Counted from the stretch's first letter, positions 34,335 through 43,729 are shown. The stretch is 64,000 nt of DNA from Gemmatimonadetes bacterium bin94 (GCA_002238865.1 MPNE01000004.1:78501-142500), one strand, 5' to 3'. A program made the numbers and translations. Notes: generated from the letters alone by a model not told the origin.

Positions 34335-35623
34335 TGCCCGGTCGGCGCGTGCGCGGCCGTCAGGGTCTCGACGAGTTCATGACCGGGGCGCACGACCGCC
34401 GGCGACAGGCGCCGCGCCATGTCCGAAAGAGCCAGACCGTCGATAAAGAGGCCGTCGCCATTGAGAGCCTCGCCTGGAAGAAGCACGAGGTCGCCGCTGC
34501 CGGAGTCCGCGACCGCATCGAGCAGGTCGGCGCCGGAGAGCAGCCCGGCGATCGTCACCGATGGCCCGAAGTACCGATTCCGGACGGCGACGACCTCCAC
34601 GGCACACCGCATCCTGCGCGCGACCCGGGGGGCCAGCTCCTCGAACCAGGGCCGCATCGATGTCCCGGTGACGATGCGCACCCGGTCCACGCCGTCCAGG
34701 GGCACAAGGCGATCCCTGCCTTCTTCGAACGCGTCCAGGAGCGTCCTGAGGGCGCCCACTCCGTTCTCGAGGAGTGCCCAGTCGTCGTAGTAGCCGGCCG
34801 CCGGGACATCTCTCCCCGCAATCAGGAAGAGCTCATCGGCAGCGTAGCACCAGCCGTGCCCGCGCTCCCGCATGGCCTGGCCGCGAATGGCACCGGTTTG
34901 TCGCAGCGCCGTTGCCGCTTCGGCGGGCCGCAGCAAACGGACCGGGCGGTCCAGGTTGTAGCGCGTGAGGCCCACGGGCACGACCGAGAGCGTCAGAACG
35001 CCCTTCCCGAGTGCGTAGAGTTCGCGTATGGTGCGGTCAAGTTCCTCGCCATCGTTCCAGTCCGGGCACAGCACGACCTGTGTGTGCACTTCCAGTCCGC
35101 CGTCCAGCAGGCCCTCCAGTTGTTTCAGGATCAGGCCTGCGCGGTTGTTCTTGAGGAGGCGAGTCCGGACGTCCGGGCTGGTGGCGTGAACGCTGACATA
35201 GAGCGGAGAGATTCTCTGGTCCACGAGCCGTTGCAGACCCCTCGGGCCGAGATTCGTCAGGGTGACGTAGCTGCCGTAGGTGAAGGAGAGGCGGAAATCG
35301 TCGTCACGCAGCCAGAGCGGTGCGCGCGCGTCGGGGGGATTGCCGTCGATGAAACAGAAGACGCACTCGTTGGCGCATTCCCGGATCGTGTCCCTTGCGG
35401 GCACGATGCCGAGCCGTTCCGAGGGGTCGCGGGATATCTCGTAGACGGCGGGAACGCCGTCGGGATCCACAGCCTCGAGTTCGAGCTCGTTTTCTGCCGT
35501 GAGGAAGTGGAAGTCGATGCTGTCCCTCACGCGGGCACCGTTGACGGTGACGATCCTGGTTCCGATGCGGAGTTCGAGGGCTTCTGCTATCGAGCCCGCT
35601 CCGACTTCGCCGATTCGCACCAC
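34331..35623 (-). CDS. DUF512 radical-SAM protein with N-terminal PDZ domain
   Basis: The 430-residue protein starts with a PDZ-like domain (IGEVGAGSIAEALELRIGTR, residues 3-22). The radical-SAM cluster motif is C83-x3-C87-x2-C90 (CANECVFCF), where the family typically reads CxNxCxFCFIDQ. A DUF512 C-terminal domain ends the protein. Conserved phrases DDFRLSFTYGSYVTLTN and LYVSVHATSPDVRTRLL are family hallmarks. The reaction is not established. Its consistent coupling to der suggests a role in ribosome or RNA maturation (inference). The start is one of two adjacent GTG codons at 35623/35620. Confidence 0.93.
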   Translation of the reverse strand: MVRIGEVGAGSIAEALELRIGTRIVTVNGARVRDSIDFHFLTAENELELEAVDPDGVPAVYEISRDPSERLGIVPARDTIRECANECVFCFIDGNPPDARAPLWLRDDDFRLSFTYGSYVTLTNLGPRGLQRLVDQRISPLYVSVHATSPDVRTRLLKNNRAGLILKQLEGLLDGGLEVHTQVVLCPDWNDGEELDRTIRELYALGKGVLTLSVVPVGLTRYNLDRPVRLLRPAEAATALRQTGAIRGQAMRERGHGWCYAADELFLIAGRDVPAAGYYDDWALLENGVGALRTLLDAFEEGRDRLVPLDGVDRVRIVTGTSMRPWFEELAPRVARRMRCAVEVVAVRNRYFGPSVTIAGLLSGADLLDAVADSGSGDLVLLPGEALNGDGLFIDGLALSDMARRLSPAVVRPGHELVETLTAAHAPTGQ

Positions 35624-35692
35624 GAACTTACGCCTCCCCGGTCGGCGGGAACGCGGGTGTCTCCAGCCGGGAAGCCCTCGCCCACCGCTCCT

Positions 35693-36568
35693 TCAGCGGT
35701 GCCGGGCGAGCATCTCCTGGAACTCGATGGTGTTGCGCACGGGCTCCCACGTGTAGCGCGTGGAAAGACTGTTGACGGTCACCAGCGTCGAGCTGGCGAT
35801 CAGAGGCTCCAGCAGGGCGACCGCCCCCTCAACATCGCCGAGTTCTGCGTGGGTCTGCGCCCAGCGACGCTGGACCGCCGGTCGCTCGTCATCGCTGACC
35901 GGCATGGACATCGCCTTCTCCAGGGCAGCGCGGGCGTCGGAGACCCTTCCGGCACGCGCGAGGTTGCGAGCATACTGACCCTGCCAGTTGGCCTGTGCGT
36001 CCGGATTGGTAAACTCCAGAGGATTGCGGTCCCAGGCAGCGACCAGTTCTCCCCACAGGATCCGCGACTCGTGCTGCCTGCCGGCAACACGGTGTACCCA
36101 CGCTTTTTCCGCTTGGCATTCGCACCGGTAGGCGGGATCGGGGTGGTCCGGCGAGAAACTCAGGATCATCTCGTCGAATTCGCCTCCCAGAAGCAGAGAC
36201 GGGAAGTTGTTGGTCACATCCGCGATCTGCTGCGGCGACATGCGGATCCGCTGGCGAGCATCACGGAACGCCCTCTGCATCCCGTTCGAGCCCTTGCCCG
36301 ACGCCAGGGCCTGAAAAATCATCTCGGTGACCCAACTGTTGTCGACTTGTACGAGCGCCGTGGTGGCTCTCTCCATGATCCCGCTGGCGCGGGAAAAATC
36401 GCCCAGGAGCCGTGCCGCCGCCGCACCTTGGAGGAGAACATCGACGTTTGTGGCATTCTCCGCCGCTTCCATACGGCGCTGGAGCTCTTCCGTGGGTGTT
36501 TGTCCGACCAGCGGCGAGACCGCCACCAGCGCAAGCGAGACTACCAGGAGTGTTCGGATGCGCTGCAT
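35693..36568 (-). CDS. Exported helical-repeat (TPR-like) protein
   Basis: The 291-residue protein has a cleavable signal peptide (TLLVVSLALVAVSPLVGQ). It is then almost entirely helical, with TPR-like helix pairs such as AAAARLLGDFSRASGIMERA, AEKAWVHRVAGRQHESRIL and AQTHAELGDVEGAVALLEPL. Two Cys in YRCECQ may form a disulfide or be free. I do not recognise a named family. An AGGAGG Shine-Dalgarno lies directly before ATG 36568. It is isolated from der-DUF512 by 69 bases and from tRNA-Gly by 160 bases, in which only GC-rich hairpin sequence is visible. Confidence 0.75.
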   Translation of the reverse strand: MQRIRTLLVVSLALVAVSPLVGQTPTEELQRRMEAAENATNVDVLLQGAAAARLLGDFSRASGIMERATTALVQVDNSWVTEMIFQALASGKGSNGMQRAFRDARQRIRMSPQQIADVTNNFPSLLLGGEFDEMILSFSPDHPDPAYRCECQAEKAWVHRVAGRQHESRILWGELVAAWDRNPLEFTNPDAQANWQGQYARNLARAGRVSDARAALEKAMSMPVSDDERPAVQRRWAQTHAELGDVEGAVALLEPLIASSTLVTVNSLSTRYTWEPVRNTIEFQEMLARHR

Positions 36569-36728
36569 TTCTACCTCCTGTCCAGGGTGGGAGACCGGCC
36601 GGGGCCTTCAGGCCCGGTCCACAGGAACATCAAAGGTACCGGCCCGAACACCCGGGCGCCACCGTTGCCGCGCCACGCGCTCCCCAGGGAGCGGTAACGA
36701 AATCCGGGAGTCCATCGAGCGCGGACAA

Positions 36729-36801
36729 AGCGGGAGACGGGACTCGAACCCGCGACCCTCAGCTTGGGAAGCTGATGCTCTACCAACTGAGCTACTCCCG
36801 C
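36729..36801 (-). tRNA. tRNA-Gly (anticodon CCC)
   Basis: On the - strand the acceptor 5' half GCGGGAG (36801-36795) pairs with CTCCCGC (36736-36730), with T as the discriminator, as usual for glycine tRNA. The D region is TAGCTCAGTTGGTAGAGC, and the anticodon stem TCAGC/GCTGA encloses loop TTCCCAA with CCC at 36768-36766. The T-arm is built on GGTTCGAGTCC. It decodes GGG. CCA is not encoded. Confidence 0.97.
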
Positions 36802-36823
36802 GGCACGCTCCGCGTACGATGAT

Positions 36824-38242
36824 CTACGGACTCAACACCTCGAAGTAGTAGCCCATGACGCTCTCGTCGCTGTCCAGCGTCGCCCGGAATGGCTCCGCAC
36901 CACCCTGCTCGGGTGCCGTCACGCGAATGTCGGATGCACCGACCTCGGCCCCGTCCTCGCCGTTGAAGTGCACCCGGATCGTCACGGTCGTTCCTGCATC
37001 CAGCGTATTGTTGACGAATGTCCCGACGAGCGACGCTCCCCCGCGAGCCTGGGGCTGCAGAGTGGATCCCTCGAGTCGGAAAGCCAGGGCTTCCCGGGCT
37101 TCGAGGACCTGCACCGCCTCCTGGGTCTGGTCGGTTCCGACCAGACCCTGGGCGAGGATCGTATAGCTGTCCGGGTTCTGGCCGTCCAGTTCCAGCAGGG
37201 CACGCGCCACGGGAATCAATTCCTCCCAATTCTCCGCGTCGACGAGCGACTGGGCCAGGTTGAACAACGCATCACGGTTCTCGGGGGCAACCTCCGCTAC
37301 CTGGCGGAACGCCTCGGCCGCTCGTTCGAAGATCGTTTTCGCCTCCTCCGGCTCCTCCATATCGGATGCGGCCCCGTAGAGGCCCACCCCGATATTGAAG
37401 TACTCCCGCATCCCAAGCCCGGTCCCGGCGAGCAGGTTGTCATAGATGGCCTGGGCCGAATCGGCCATCCCCGACTGGGCAAGGGTCGTGGCCAGACTTG
37501 AGAGTGCCCCGACGTCACCGGGGTAGGACTCGAGATACCTCTCGTACTCGGTGGCGGCTTCATCGTACCGCTCCGCCTCGCTCAGGAGTTGCGCCCGGTT
37601 GAAGGTCACGCTGAGTTCCCTGGAAGCCCAGTCGGCCGCAGTCGTGCTGTCGACCTCCGCCATGCGGGGGCCCCGAATGATCTCGAGAGCATTGCCGTAG
37701 GCGTCGACGGCGTCCTGGGTACGCCCCAGATTGGTGTAGGTGACACCGAGGTTGATCAGTGCCTCCGGACGCCGCGCCGGGAAGATCATCTCGGCTGCCT
37801 CGAGAAGGCGCGCACCCTCTTCGGAGTCTCCGGCGTCCAGGGGAATGATCGCCTGGTTGAACAGCTCGATCCACGTCGACTCGCGCTGGACCCGAACATC
37901 CTGATCGTAGCCGGGATAGAGTTCCAGCGCCGCACCGAAGAGCGTATCGGCGGCGACGTAGTCCCCCAGACCAAGCTGGGCCCGGGCGGCCTGGAAGTAG
38001 CCGAGGGCGTTCGTCGAATCGTCCATTATGGAGTTGAAGGCCGCAGCGAGCGCATCCTGGTACCGCTCCGCAGCGCCAAGTGTCTGCGCCTGCGTGAGGT
38101 ACAACTCGGCAGTCCGCGTGTGGTCGTTTTCTCTGGGGGGATTCCCTTCCTCGCCCCCGCCCCCGCCTCCCCCGGACGCGCAGCCCGACAGAACGAAGAC
38201 GGTCGCGGTCACCAACGGGAGCCCGAACCGGGATTTGTTCAC
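36824..38242 (-). CDS. TPR-repeat lipoprotein
   Basis: This 472-residue protein has a lipoprotein signal (VFVLSGC) followed by a Gly-rich linker (SGGGGGGGEEG). About eight tetratricopeptide-type repeats span residues 40-370 (RPEALINLGVTYTNLGRTQD, ATEYERYLESYPGDVGAL, NRDALFNLAQSLVDAENWEE). A small C-terminal beta domain is marked by VNNTLDAGTTVTIRVHFNG and VMGYYFEV. It is probably a periplasmic scaffold at the inner face of the outer membrane. GTG at 38242 has AGGAGG five bases upstream and a well-formed promoter at 38317-38345, so it is likely transcribed on its own. Partners are unknown. Confidence 0.85.
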   Translation of the reverse strand: MNKSRFGLPLVTATVFVLSGCASGGGGGGGEEGNPPRENDHTRTAELYLTQAQTLGAAERYQDALAAAFNSIMDDSTNALGYFQAARAQLGLGDYVAADTLFGAALELYPGYDQDVRVQRESTWIELFNQAIIPLDAGDSEEGARLLEAAEMIFPARRPEALINLGVTYTNLGRTQDAVDAYGNALEIIRGPRMAEVDSTTAADWASRELSVTFNRAQLLSEAERYDEAATEYERYLESYPGDVGALSSLATTLAQSGMADSAQAIYDNLLAGTGLGMREYFNIGVGLYGAASDMEEPEEAKTIFERAAEAFRQVAEVAPENRDALFNLAQSLVDAENWEELIPVARALLELDGQNPDSYTILAQGLVGTDQTQEAVQVLEAREALAFRLEGSTLQPQARGGASLVGTFVNNTLDAGTTVTIRVHFNGEDGAEVGASDIRVTAPEQGGAEPFRATLDSDESVMGYYFEVLSP

Positions 38243-38316
38243 GACAACCTCCTCAAGCGTCGTTCAGTGTGCCCCGCTCTCCTCGGCAACGAAAAACGGG
38301 CATTCGTCCGACAGTT

Positions 38317-38345
38317 AGTATATTGACGGCTTCCAGACAGGTCAA
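38317..38345 (-). promoter_or_regulatory. Sigma-70 type promoter of the TPR lipoprotein gene
   Basis: On the - strand TTGACC (38345-38340) and TATACT (38322-38317) are separated by exactly 17 bases, in an AT-richer gap between uvrC and the TPR lipoprotein gene. The -10 lies about 75 bases before GTG 38242. This is the best -35/-10 match noticed in the window. Confidence 0.65.
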
Positions 38346-38385
38346 AGGGGTGCGCCGGTGCGGCCGGTCGGAATGCCGTGACCGA

Positions 38386-40239
38386 TCAGGGTCTTCCGAG
38401 ATAGGTCAGAATCCTGGCCCCCATCGCTTCACTGAAGCCGGGGATGCGCCCGATCTCGGCGGGGGTGGCCTCCCGCACGCTTCGGAGCGAGCCGAAACGT
38501 GACAGCAACGCCTGCTGGCGGCGGGGTCCGACTCCGGGAATGTCGCCCAACCCGGATCGGACCGTCCGGCGGGTCCTGAGCTTGCGGTTGTAGCGAACCG
38601 CGAAGCGATGCGCCTCGTCCCGCACCCGTTGCAGCAGGTGAAGGGAGCGCGCCGTTCCGGGAAGACGAAGCCCCTGCGGGTCCCCCGGCCGATAAACCAC
38701 CTCCTGTCGCTTCGCCAGCGCCGCCAGAGCGACGTGCGAGAGGTCGAGGCCGACGAGCGCCTCGCGGGCTGCCGCGAGCTGTCCCTTGCCACCGTCAATC
38801 ACCGCCAGATCCGGAAGGGGGCCCTGCTCCTTGACCTTGCGCGCGAAAAACCTCCGCACCGCTTCGGCCATCGAACGGTAGTCGTCGTTTCCCCAATCGC
38901 CCTGAATTCGCATGTGCCGGTAGCCGGACTTCCGGGGCTCTCCGTTCTCGAAGACCACGGTGCTGGCAACGGTTTCGGCCCCCTGCGTGTGCGATACGTC
39001 GAAACACACGATGAGCCGCGGGACGACCTTGAGGCTCAGGCGGTCCTGCAGCTCGTAGAGAACGTCGTCGGTTCGCGGGAGCGGCACCTCCCCCTTCATT
39101 ACCCGGTCGGCCAGCGCCTGGCGAGCGTTGGCGAGTGCCAGTTCAAGCAGCCGCGCCTTGGCGCCCCGCCTGGGTATCCGCAGGGACACCTTCCGCGAGG
39201 CGTGCGAGTTCAGGATCCCCTCCAGGACCTTCCGATCCGGAAAGGTCGTTGGAAGCAGCACTTCACCGGGCAGATTCTCGAACGCGCGGGCGCCGCTCGA
39301 CAGGTATGCATGGGAGACAGACCTCGACACCAGATCGGCATCCGCCTCCCCTTCCACACCGGCCATCACATGTGTGTTGCGGCCGATGAGCACGCCATCC
39401 CGAATGTGTAGTGTTACGGCCACGCCCACGGAGCCGTCCCGGGCGATGCCCACCACGTCCTGATCTCCTCCGCCGACCCTGTGGACCCGTTGCTGCCGCG
39501 CGATGCCGTCCAGTCCGGCCAGTACATCGCGCAGGTGCGCGGCTCTCTCGAAGTCCATTTCCGCAGCGGCTTTACGCATCCCTGCTTCAACTTCTGCCTG
39601 CAGGGTCGCAACGTCCCCCGAGAGCACGCGCAGGACCTGGTCGATCATGGCGCGGTAGTCCACCTGTGTCTGGAGACCCACGCAAGGCGCGGCGCAACGG
39701 CCGATGTGGTGGTCGAGGCAGGGACGCGCGGGCGTTTCCGCGGGAAGGTCGTACCTGCACGAACGGATGCCGTGAATTCGCTTGACGACCTCCAACGCGC
39801 GTCGCACACGGCCAACCGATACGAATGGCCCGAAGTAGCGGGCGCCGTCCTTGCGCACCCTCCTCGTGACGTAGGCCCGCGGGAAAGGCTCGTTCACCGT
39901 GACCTTGATGTAGGGGTACTTCTTGTCGTCCCGAAGCTGAATGTTGAATCGGGGTTGGTGTTCCTTGATGAGGTTGGCCTCGAGGATCAGCGCCTCCGCT
40001 TCCGAGCCCACGACGAGGACTTCCACATCGACCGTCTGGCGGGCCAGTTCCCGCGTCTTGATGTCCGTGCCTTTGCTCTGTCCCAGGTAGGTGCGCACCC
40101 GGGCCCGAAGGGATTTGGCCTTGCCGACGTACAGGATCTCGCCCCGCGCGCTTCGAAACAGGTAGACGCCCGGGTCGGTGGGAAGGCGGGCTACATGCCG
40201 GGCATCGAAGGGAGTCCCACCGCCGGTCACGGTCGTCAC
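38386..40239 (-). CDS. uvrC: Excinuclease ABC subunit C
   Basis: UvrC makes both incisions in nucleotide excision repair. The 617-residue protein has the GIY-YIG nuclease (PGVYLFRSARGEILYVGKAK, then RARVRTYLGQ), a four-Cys spaced segment (CRYDLPAETPARPCLDHHIG with CAAPC), the UVR motif MDFERAAHLRDVLAGL, the RNase H-like 5' nuclease (IVCFDVSHTQGAETVASTVV, VIDGGKGQLAAA) and C-terminal helix-hairpin-helix motifs (LGDIPGVGPRRQQALLSRFG). GTG at 40239 overlaps the murJ stop as GTGA; an 60-codon upstream extension is Arg-rich and lies inside murJ, so it is rejected. Confidence 0.96.
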   Translation of the reverse strand: MTTVTGGGTPFDARHVARLPTDPGVYLFRSARGEILYVGKAKSLRARVRTYLGQSKGTDIKTRELARQTVDVEVLVVGSEAEALILEANLIKEHQPRFNIQLRDDKKYPYIKVTVNEPFPRAYVTRRVRKDGARYFGPFVSVGRVRRALEVVKRIHGIRSCRYDLPAETPARPCLDHHIGRCAAPCVGLQTQVDYRAMIDQVLRVLSGDVATLQAEVEAGMRKAAAEMDFERAAHLRDVLAGLDGIARQQRVHRVGGGDQDVVGIARDGSVGVAVTLHIRDGVLIGRNTHVMAGVEGEADADLVSRSVSHAYLSSGARAFENLPGEVLLPTTFPDRKVLEGILNSHASRKVSLRIPRRGAKARLLELALANARQALADRVMKGEVPLPRTDDVLYELQDRLSLKVVPRLIVCFDVSHTQGAETVASTVVFENGEPRKSGYRHMRIQGDWGNDDYRSMAEAVRRFFARKVKEQGPLPDLAVIDGGKGQLAAAREALVGLDLSHVALAALAKRQEVVYRPGDPQGLRLPGTARSLHLLQRVRDEAHRFAVRYNRKLRTRRTVRSGLGDIPGVGPRRQQALLSRFGSLRSVREATPAEIGRIPGFSEAMGARILTYLGRP

Positions 40240-41771
40240 CCGCGACGGAAGAGAGAACGCAGCCTCACCGACGAGACGCCGAGAGCACGCGTGATGCCGA
40301 GATAGACGAGCGCAACCGGGAGGATTGTCACGCCGGCGCGCAGGATTGGGGGCAACGGTGGCAGAAGAAGGCCGGGGAGCATGCCCACAGCGGTTGCGAT
40401 CGCGGCGGCGAACAGACAACGCGCCACCCGCCCTCCCACGAGTGCAAGTCCGTCAAGGCGACGGTCGAGCTTGCGTCTGAGCAGGAGAAGCTCCAGCCAT
40501 GCGCCCGCCGCCGAGCCTCCCGCCAGACCAGCCGCTCCCAGCCCCAGGCCACCCACGACATAACGGTCGAGGGGGAACATCAGCGCCGCGCCCAACCCGG
40601 CCGAGACGGCGATCCGTGCGAAGGCGATCCTCGCCGGCGTGCGCGTATCGCCGAGGGCGAAGAAGGTCGAGGAAAGGACGCGTGCCGTACCGGCCGCGGG
40701 GAGACCCAGCGCGTAGACCGCCAGGATCAACCCGACCGCCGCCACCTGTCCCTCGTCGAAAGCCCCGCGCTGGTAGATCGCCGTCACCGCCTCGCGGTGG
40801 ACGATGTACCCCGCAGTCACGGGGATCATCCAGAAGAGCACGTTGCCCACCGCCTGCTCCGCCCGTTCGCGCACCGCGCTCATGCCGGACGCCCGGTCTC
40901 GCGAGAGTTCCGGAAGCTCGGCCGCGGCGATCGAAAGGCCGAACAGGGAAATGGGGAGCAGGTACAGGGTCTGCGCGTACCCCATGGCACCGACGGCTCC
41001 GATGGCGAGCAGCGAGGCGAGGTTGGTATCGAGGAGGGCACCCAGGTTGACCGCCCCGCGCGCCGCCACCGCCGGGATGAAGTTGGTGACGATCTCGCGC
41101 ACCCCCGCGATCCGCGTATTGAGCGACGGCCTCGCGTCTCCCAGGTACCGAGCCAGGAAAGGAAGCTGAAACAGCAGTTGGAGAACGCCCCCTGCCAGGG
41201 CACCCCACGCCAGGGCGACAAGCAGATCGACCCCGGCGACTCCCCGCCCTCCGAGGGTGACCATCGTGACGATCATCGAGAGGTTCCACAGTGCCGGCGC
41301 GACGTAGGAAATGAAGAACCGCCTCCGACTGTTGAGGACCCCCAGTGCCCACGCCGAGATGACCAGCACCCCCATCATGGGAAAGAGAATTCGCAGCAGC
41401 GTCACCAGGATCTCCGCCCTGCCGTCCCCGGTGAAACCGATCGTGAAGACCGCGACCAGGAGCGGTGCCGCCCAACTCCCGATCAGCGCCAACGCACCGG
41501 CCGCGACGGCCAGGAGCCCCAGCACGGCGCCGGCGGCACGCCCCGCCTCCTCTTTCCTCCCCTCTTCCAGCAGGCGCACGTAGACGGGGATGAACGAGGC
41601 GCTGAGGCTTCCCTCGCCGAGGAGGTTCTGGATGACGTTGGGGATCTTCAGCGCCGCTCGCCACGCGTCCGCCAGAGGCCCGTTCCCGAAGTACTGGGCA
41701 AAGGTGACCTCCCGCACGAGCCCGAAGACCCGGCTGACGAGGATACCCGATGCTACCCTGGAGGCTGCCAA
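40236..41771 (-). CDS. murJ: Lipid II flippase MurJ
   Basis: MurJ flips the peptidoglycan precursor lipid II across the inner membrane. The 511-residue protein has about 14 hydrophobic helices of the MOP exporter fold, with the N-terminal VASGILVSRVFGLVREVTFA, AWRAALKIPNVIQNLLGEGS and the conserved ASFIPVY. The only start codon that precedes helix 1 and follows the upstream in-frame stop is a TTG at 41771, 12 bases after the small gene at 41.8 kb. It overlaps uvrC by four bases. Confidence 0.95.
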   Translation of the reverse strand: MAASRVASGILVSRVFGLVREVTFAQYFGNGPLADAWRAALKIPNVIQNLLGEGSLSASFIPVYVRLLEEGRKEEAGRAAGAVLGLLAVAAGALALIGSWAAPLLVAVFTIGFTGDGRAEILVTLLRILFPMMGVLVISAWALGVLNSRRRFFISYVAPALWNLSMIVTMVTLGGRGVAGVDLLVALAWGALAGGVLQLLFQLPFLARYLGDARPSLNTRIAGVREIVTNFIPAVAARGAVNLGALLDTNLASLLAIGAVGAMGYAQTLYLLPISLFGLSIAAAELPELSRDRASGMSAVRERAEQAVGNVLFWMIPVTAGYIVHREAVTAIYQRGAFDEGQVAAVGLILAVYALGLPAAGTARVLSSTFFALGDTRTPARIAFARIAVSAGLGAALMFPLDRYVVGGLGLGAAGLAGGSAAGAWLELLLLRRKLDRRLDGLALVGGRVARCLFAAAIATAVGMLPGLLLPPLPPILRAGVTILPVALVYLGITRALGVSSVRLRSLFRRG

Positions 41772-41783
41772 CGTCGGCAGAAG

Positions 41784-42041
41784 CTACGGAAGCGCGTCAG
41801 GATCGGAGCGTTCTGCCAGCAACTTCTGGAAGAACTGGTTCTCCTCGTCGAGACGGCCCACCTCTTGCACCAGACGCTCCAACTCACCCTCCAGGTAGAC
41901 GAGTCGCTCGTGTGCGCCCCCGTCCCCTTCCGTCAGGTTCCGGCGCTCAAGCCGCCTGGCGATTGCCTTCCCCACATCGGAATCAAGCACGATCGCGAGG
42001 ATGGGGATCATCAGGATGAGAACCACAATCAGTTGCAGCAT
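41784..42041 (-). CDS. Small membrane protein with coiled coil
   Basis: The 85-residue protein has one N-terminal transmembrane helix (LQLIVVLILMIPILAIVLDS), a basic stretch (KAIARRLERR) and a C-terminal predicted coiled coil (RLVYLEGELERLVQEVGRLD, EENQFFQKLLAER). The plan is like PspB of the phage-shock response or short FtsB/FtsL-like division proteins, but no diagnostic motif is visible. ATG at 42041. It is 12 bases upstream of murJ and so may be co-expressed with lipid II export; function unknown. Confidence 0.7.
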   Translation of the reverse strand: MLQLIVVLILMIPILAIVLDSDVGKAIARRLERRNLTEGDGGAHERLVYLEGELERLVQEVGRLDEENQFFQKLLAERSDPDALP

Positions 42042-42139
42042 GGCTAAAAGCTACCGTGTTACCGTGGCCCGTGGCAAAGCCTCCTGCGTCAGCGTCGCCC
42101 GGCTGCCGCCGGAGACCACAACGCAAACGCCGGCCGGGA

Positions 42140-43729
42140 TCAGTCCCGCAGCAACTCGACTCGGATCTCGCGACGCGCCATGGACACGAAGCCGTCGCCG
42201 TATCGCAACAGGTACTGCATTGGACTCAGCATGCGATCCTGGGGTTTGCCGCCAGGCCAGAGGTTGATCCGCGCCTTCTCGATCTGGCTCGAGGTCGTCC
42301 GGTTACGCCTCTTGACGGCCCTGACCATTTTCTTCTCCAGCGTCCCGAGTGCATCCAGCCCGGCGTTCCTGGTCTTCAACACCGTCCCCCTGAGCCCGGG
42401 GTCCAGCTCGACGCACGCGTCGCCAAGCTCCTGCGCGAGCGACTCGACCGTGGCACGCCAGCGGGCAATCGGCCCGCTCACCTCTGCCGGCAAGTGGTCC
42501 CTGGCGATGCTGCTCGCCAGAGCATCTCCTTCCCGTACATCGTCCGCGGTGACGCCGAACTTCTCCATGACCTTGGCCACCTTGCCCTCGACCACCAGCA
42601 ACGACGCCCGCGGGGTCACGATCGGCATGCCCACCCCGTGGAAGCGGAAGAGGCCGGCGAGCTGACCGAAGTATGCCAGTTCACCCGGTCCACCAACGTA
42701 GGCGAGCGTCGGGAAGATGGAGCTCTCCACCACCGGACGAAGAAGAACGTTGGGCGAAATGGTGTGAGGGGACTCTTCCACCAGGCGCATGATCCGCTGC
42801 CTTGAAAGATGTCGATCCGACCGTTTCAGCCAGAAGCCGCCGGTCGCCCTCTGGAGCCTTTCGCGTCCTGTCTGCGAGTCCAGGAAGAGGTTGGCCGCCC
42901 CCGGCAGCAGTGACACCTGCAGGTCGTAGCCCGCGGCCGTAATCGCAGCCCCCGTCTGGCGGAGCGCGGCTTCGGCGCCCTCGGGATCTTCGGCCTCGGC
43001 GCGGAAGATCGGCCTTGACGCTTCCTTGAGGCGGGGGTCTCCCGCGTCGATCAGACCCACCGGCGTGTGGCGGAGGAGCTCCGCCATGAAGGCCGAGAAG
43101 GCCGAGCCCATGGTGGCCGTCGAGGTGAAGGTGTCGCGGAGCAGATCCATGTAGCGGGCGTGGTAGTCGTTTGGCGGGAAATTCCCCGCCAGCTCCTCGA
43201 TCACCTCCTCGACATCGCTGCCCAGCCGTGTGACCCCGAGTGGCCTCCGGGCTTCCGGTGTACCGTCGCCCAGGGTGAGACGGAGGAGCTGATTGGAACC
43301 GTCGATGATGTGGGTGTGGTTCGCCTCATCCCAGTCGTGATCGTCCGAGGCGACCCAGAACAGAGGCATGACCGGCCTGTCGAGGGCATCCGACAGTTCT
43401 TCGGCCAGCCTGGCAGCGGTGAGCGCCTTGTAGAGACTGTACAGGGGGCCTCCGAAGAGGCCGGGCTGCTGTCCGGTGGTGACAAAAAAGCCCCCGTCCC
43501 GGATCACCGCGCTCAGCGCACTCCTGGCAACCGGCCCGGCCGGCCGGATGATCGCGGCCGCGGTGGCCAACCTGCCCGGATCGCCGGCCCCGTCCAGCTC
43601 CTCGGCCCTCACGCGGTAGCTGTCGAGGTTGAACGGCCCCCCACAGTAAAAGCCCTCCGCGGCACCCACACCGGTCAGGTAGTCCCGGACCAGGCGCGAA
43701 CCACCAAGCGGCCTCGCGAGCAGGTGCAC
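42140..43729 (-). CDS. bshC: Bacillithiol biosynthesis cysteine-adding enzyme BshC
   Basis: BshC adds cysteine to glucosaminyl-malate to finish bacillithiol, a low-molecular-weight thiol. The protein (about 529 residues, family near 540) shows the BshC hallmarks GGPFNLDSYR, TTGQQPGLFGGPLYSLYKAL, PLFWVASDDHDWDEANHTHI and a long C-terminal coiled-coil region. GTG at 43729 is chosen, with GGAAGG upstream; a longer TTG start at 43816 would overlap the methyltransferase and adds a poorly coding Arg-rich leader. BshA and BshB are not in the window. Bacillithiol is best known from Firmicutes but BshC homologs occur in several diderm phyla. Confidence 0.9.
   Translation of the reverse strand: MHLLARPLGGSRLVRDYLTGVGAAEGFYCGGPFNLDSYRVRAEELDGAGDPGRLATAAAIIRPAGPVARSALSAVIRDGGFFVTTGQQPGLFGGPLYSLYKALTAARLAEELSDALDRPVMPLFWVASDDHDWDEANHTHIIDGSNQLLRLTLGDGTPEARRPLGVTRLGSDVEEVIEELAGNFPPNDYHARYMDLLRDTFTSTATMGSAFSAFMAELLRHTPVGLIDAGDPRLKEASRPIFRAEAEDPEGAEAALRQTGAAITAAGYDLQVSLLPGAANLFLDSQTGRERLQRATGGFWLKRSDRHLSRQRIMRLVEESPHTISPNVLLRPVVESSIFPTLAYVGGPGELAYFGQLAGLFRFHGVGMPIVTPRASLLVVEGKVAKVMEKFGVTADDVREGDALASSIARDHLPAEVSGPIARWRATVESLAQELGDACVELDPGLRGTVLKTRNAGLDALGTLEKKMVRAVKRRNRTTSSQIEKARINLWPGGKPQDRMLSPMQYLLRYGDGFVSMARREIRVELLRD

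Noticed and set aside
34334..36697. Open frame of nearly 790 codons on the + strand
   Set aside because: It is antisense to the DUF512 gene and its neighbour; composition is atypical and no domain is recognisable.
36569..36728. Intrinsic terminator after tRNA-Gly
   Set aside because: GGGCCT and AGGCCC can form a short hairpin, but no T-run follows on either strand.
40240..40419. Sixty-codon extension of uvrC
   Set aside because: It lies entirely inside murJ and is Arg/Pro-rich; the GIY-YIG domain starts normally after GTG 40239.
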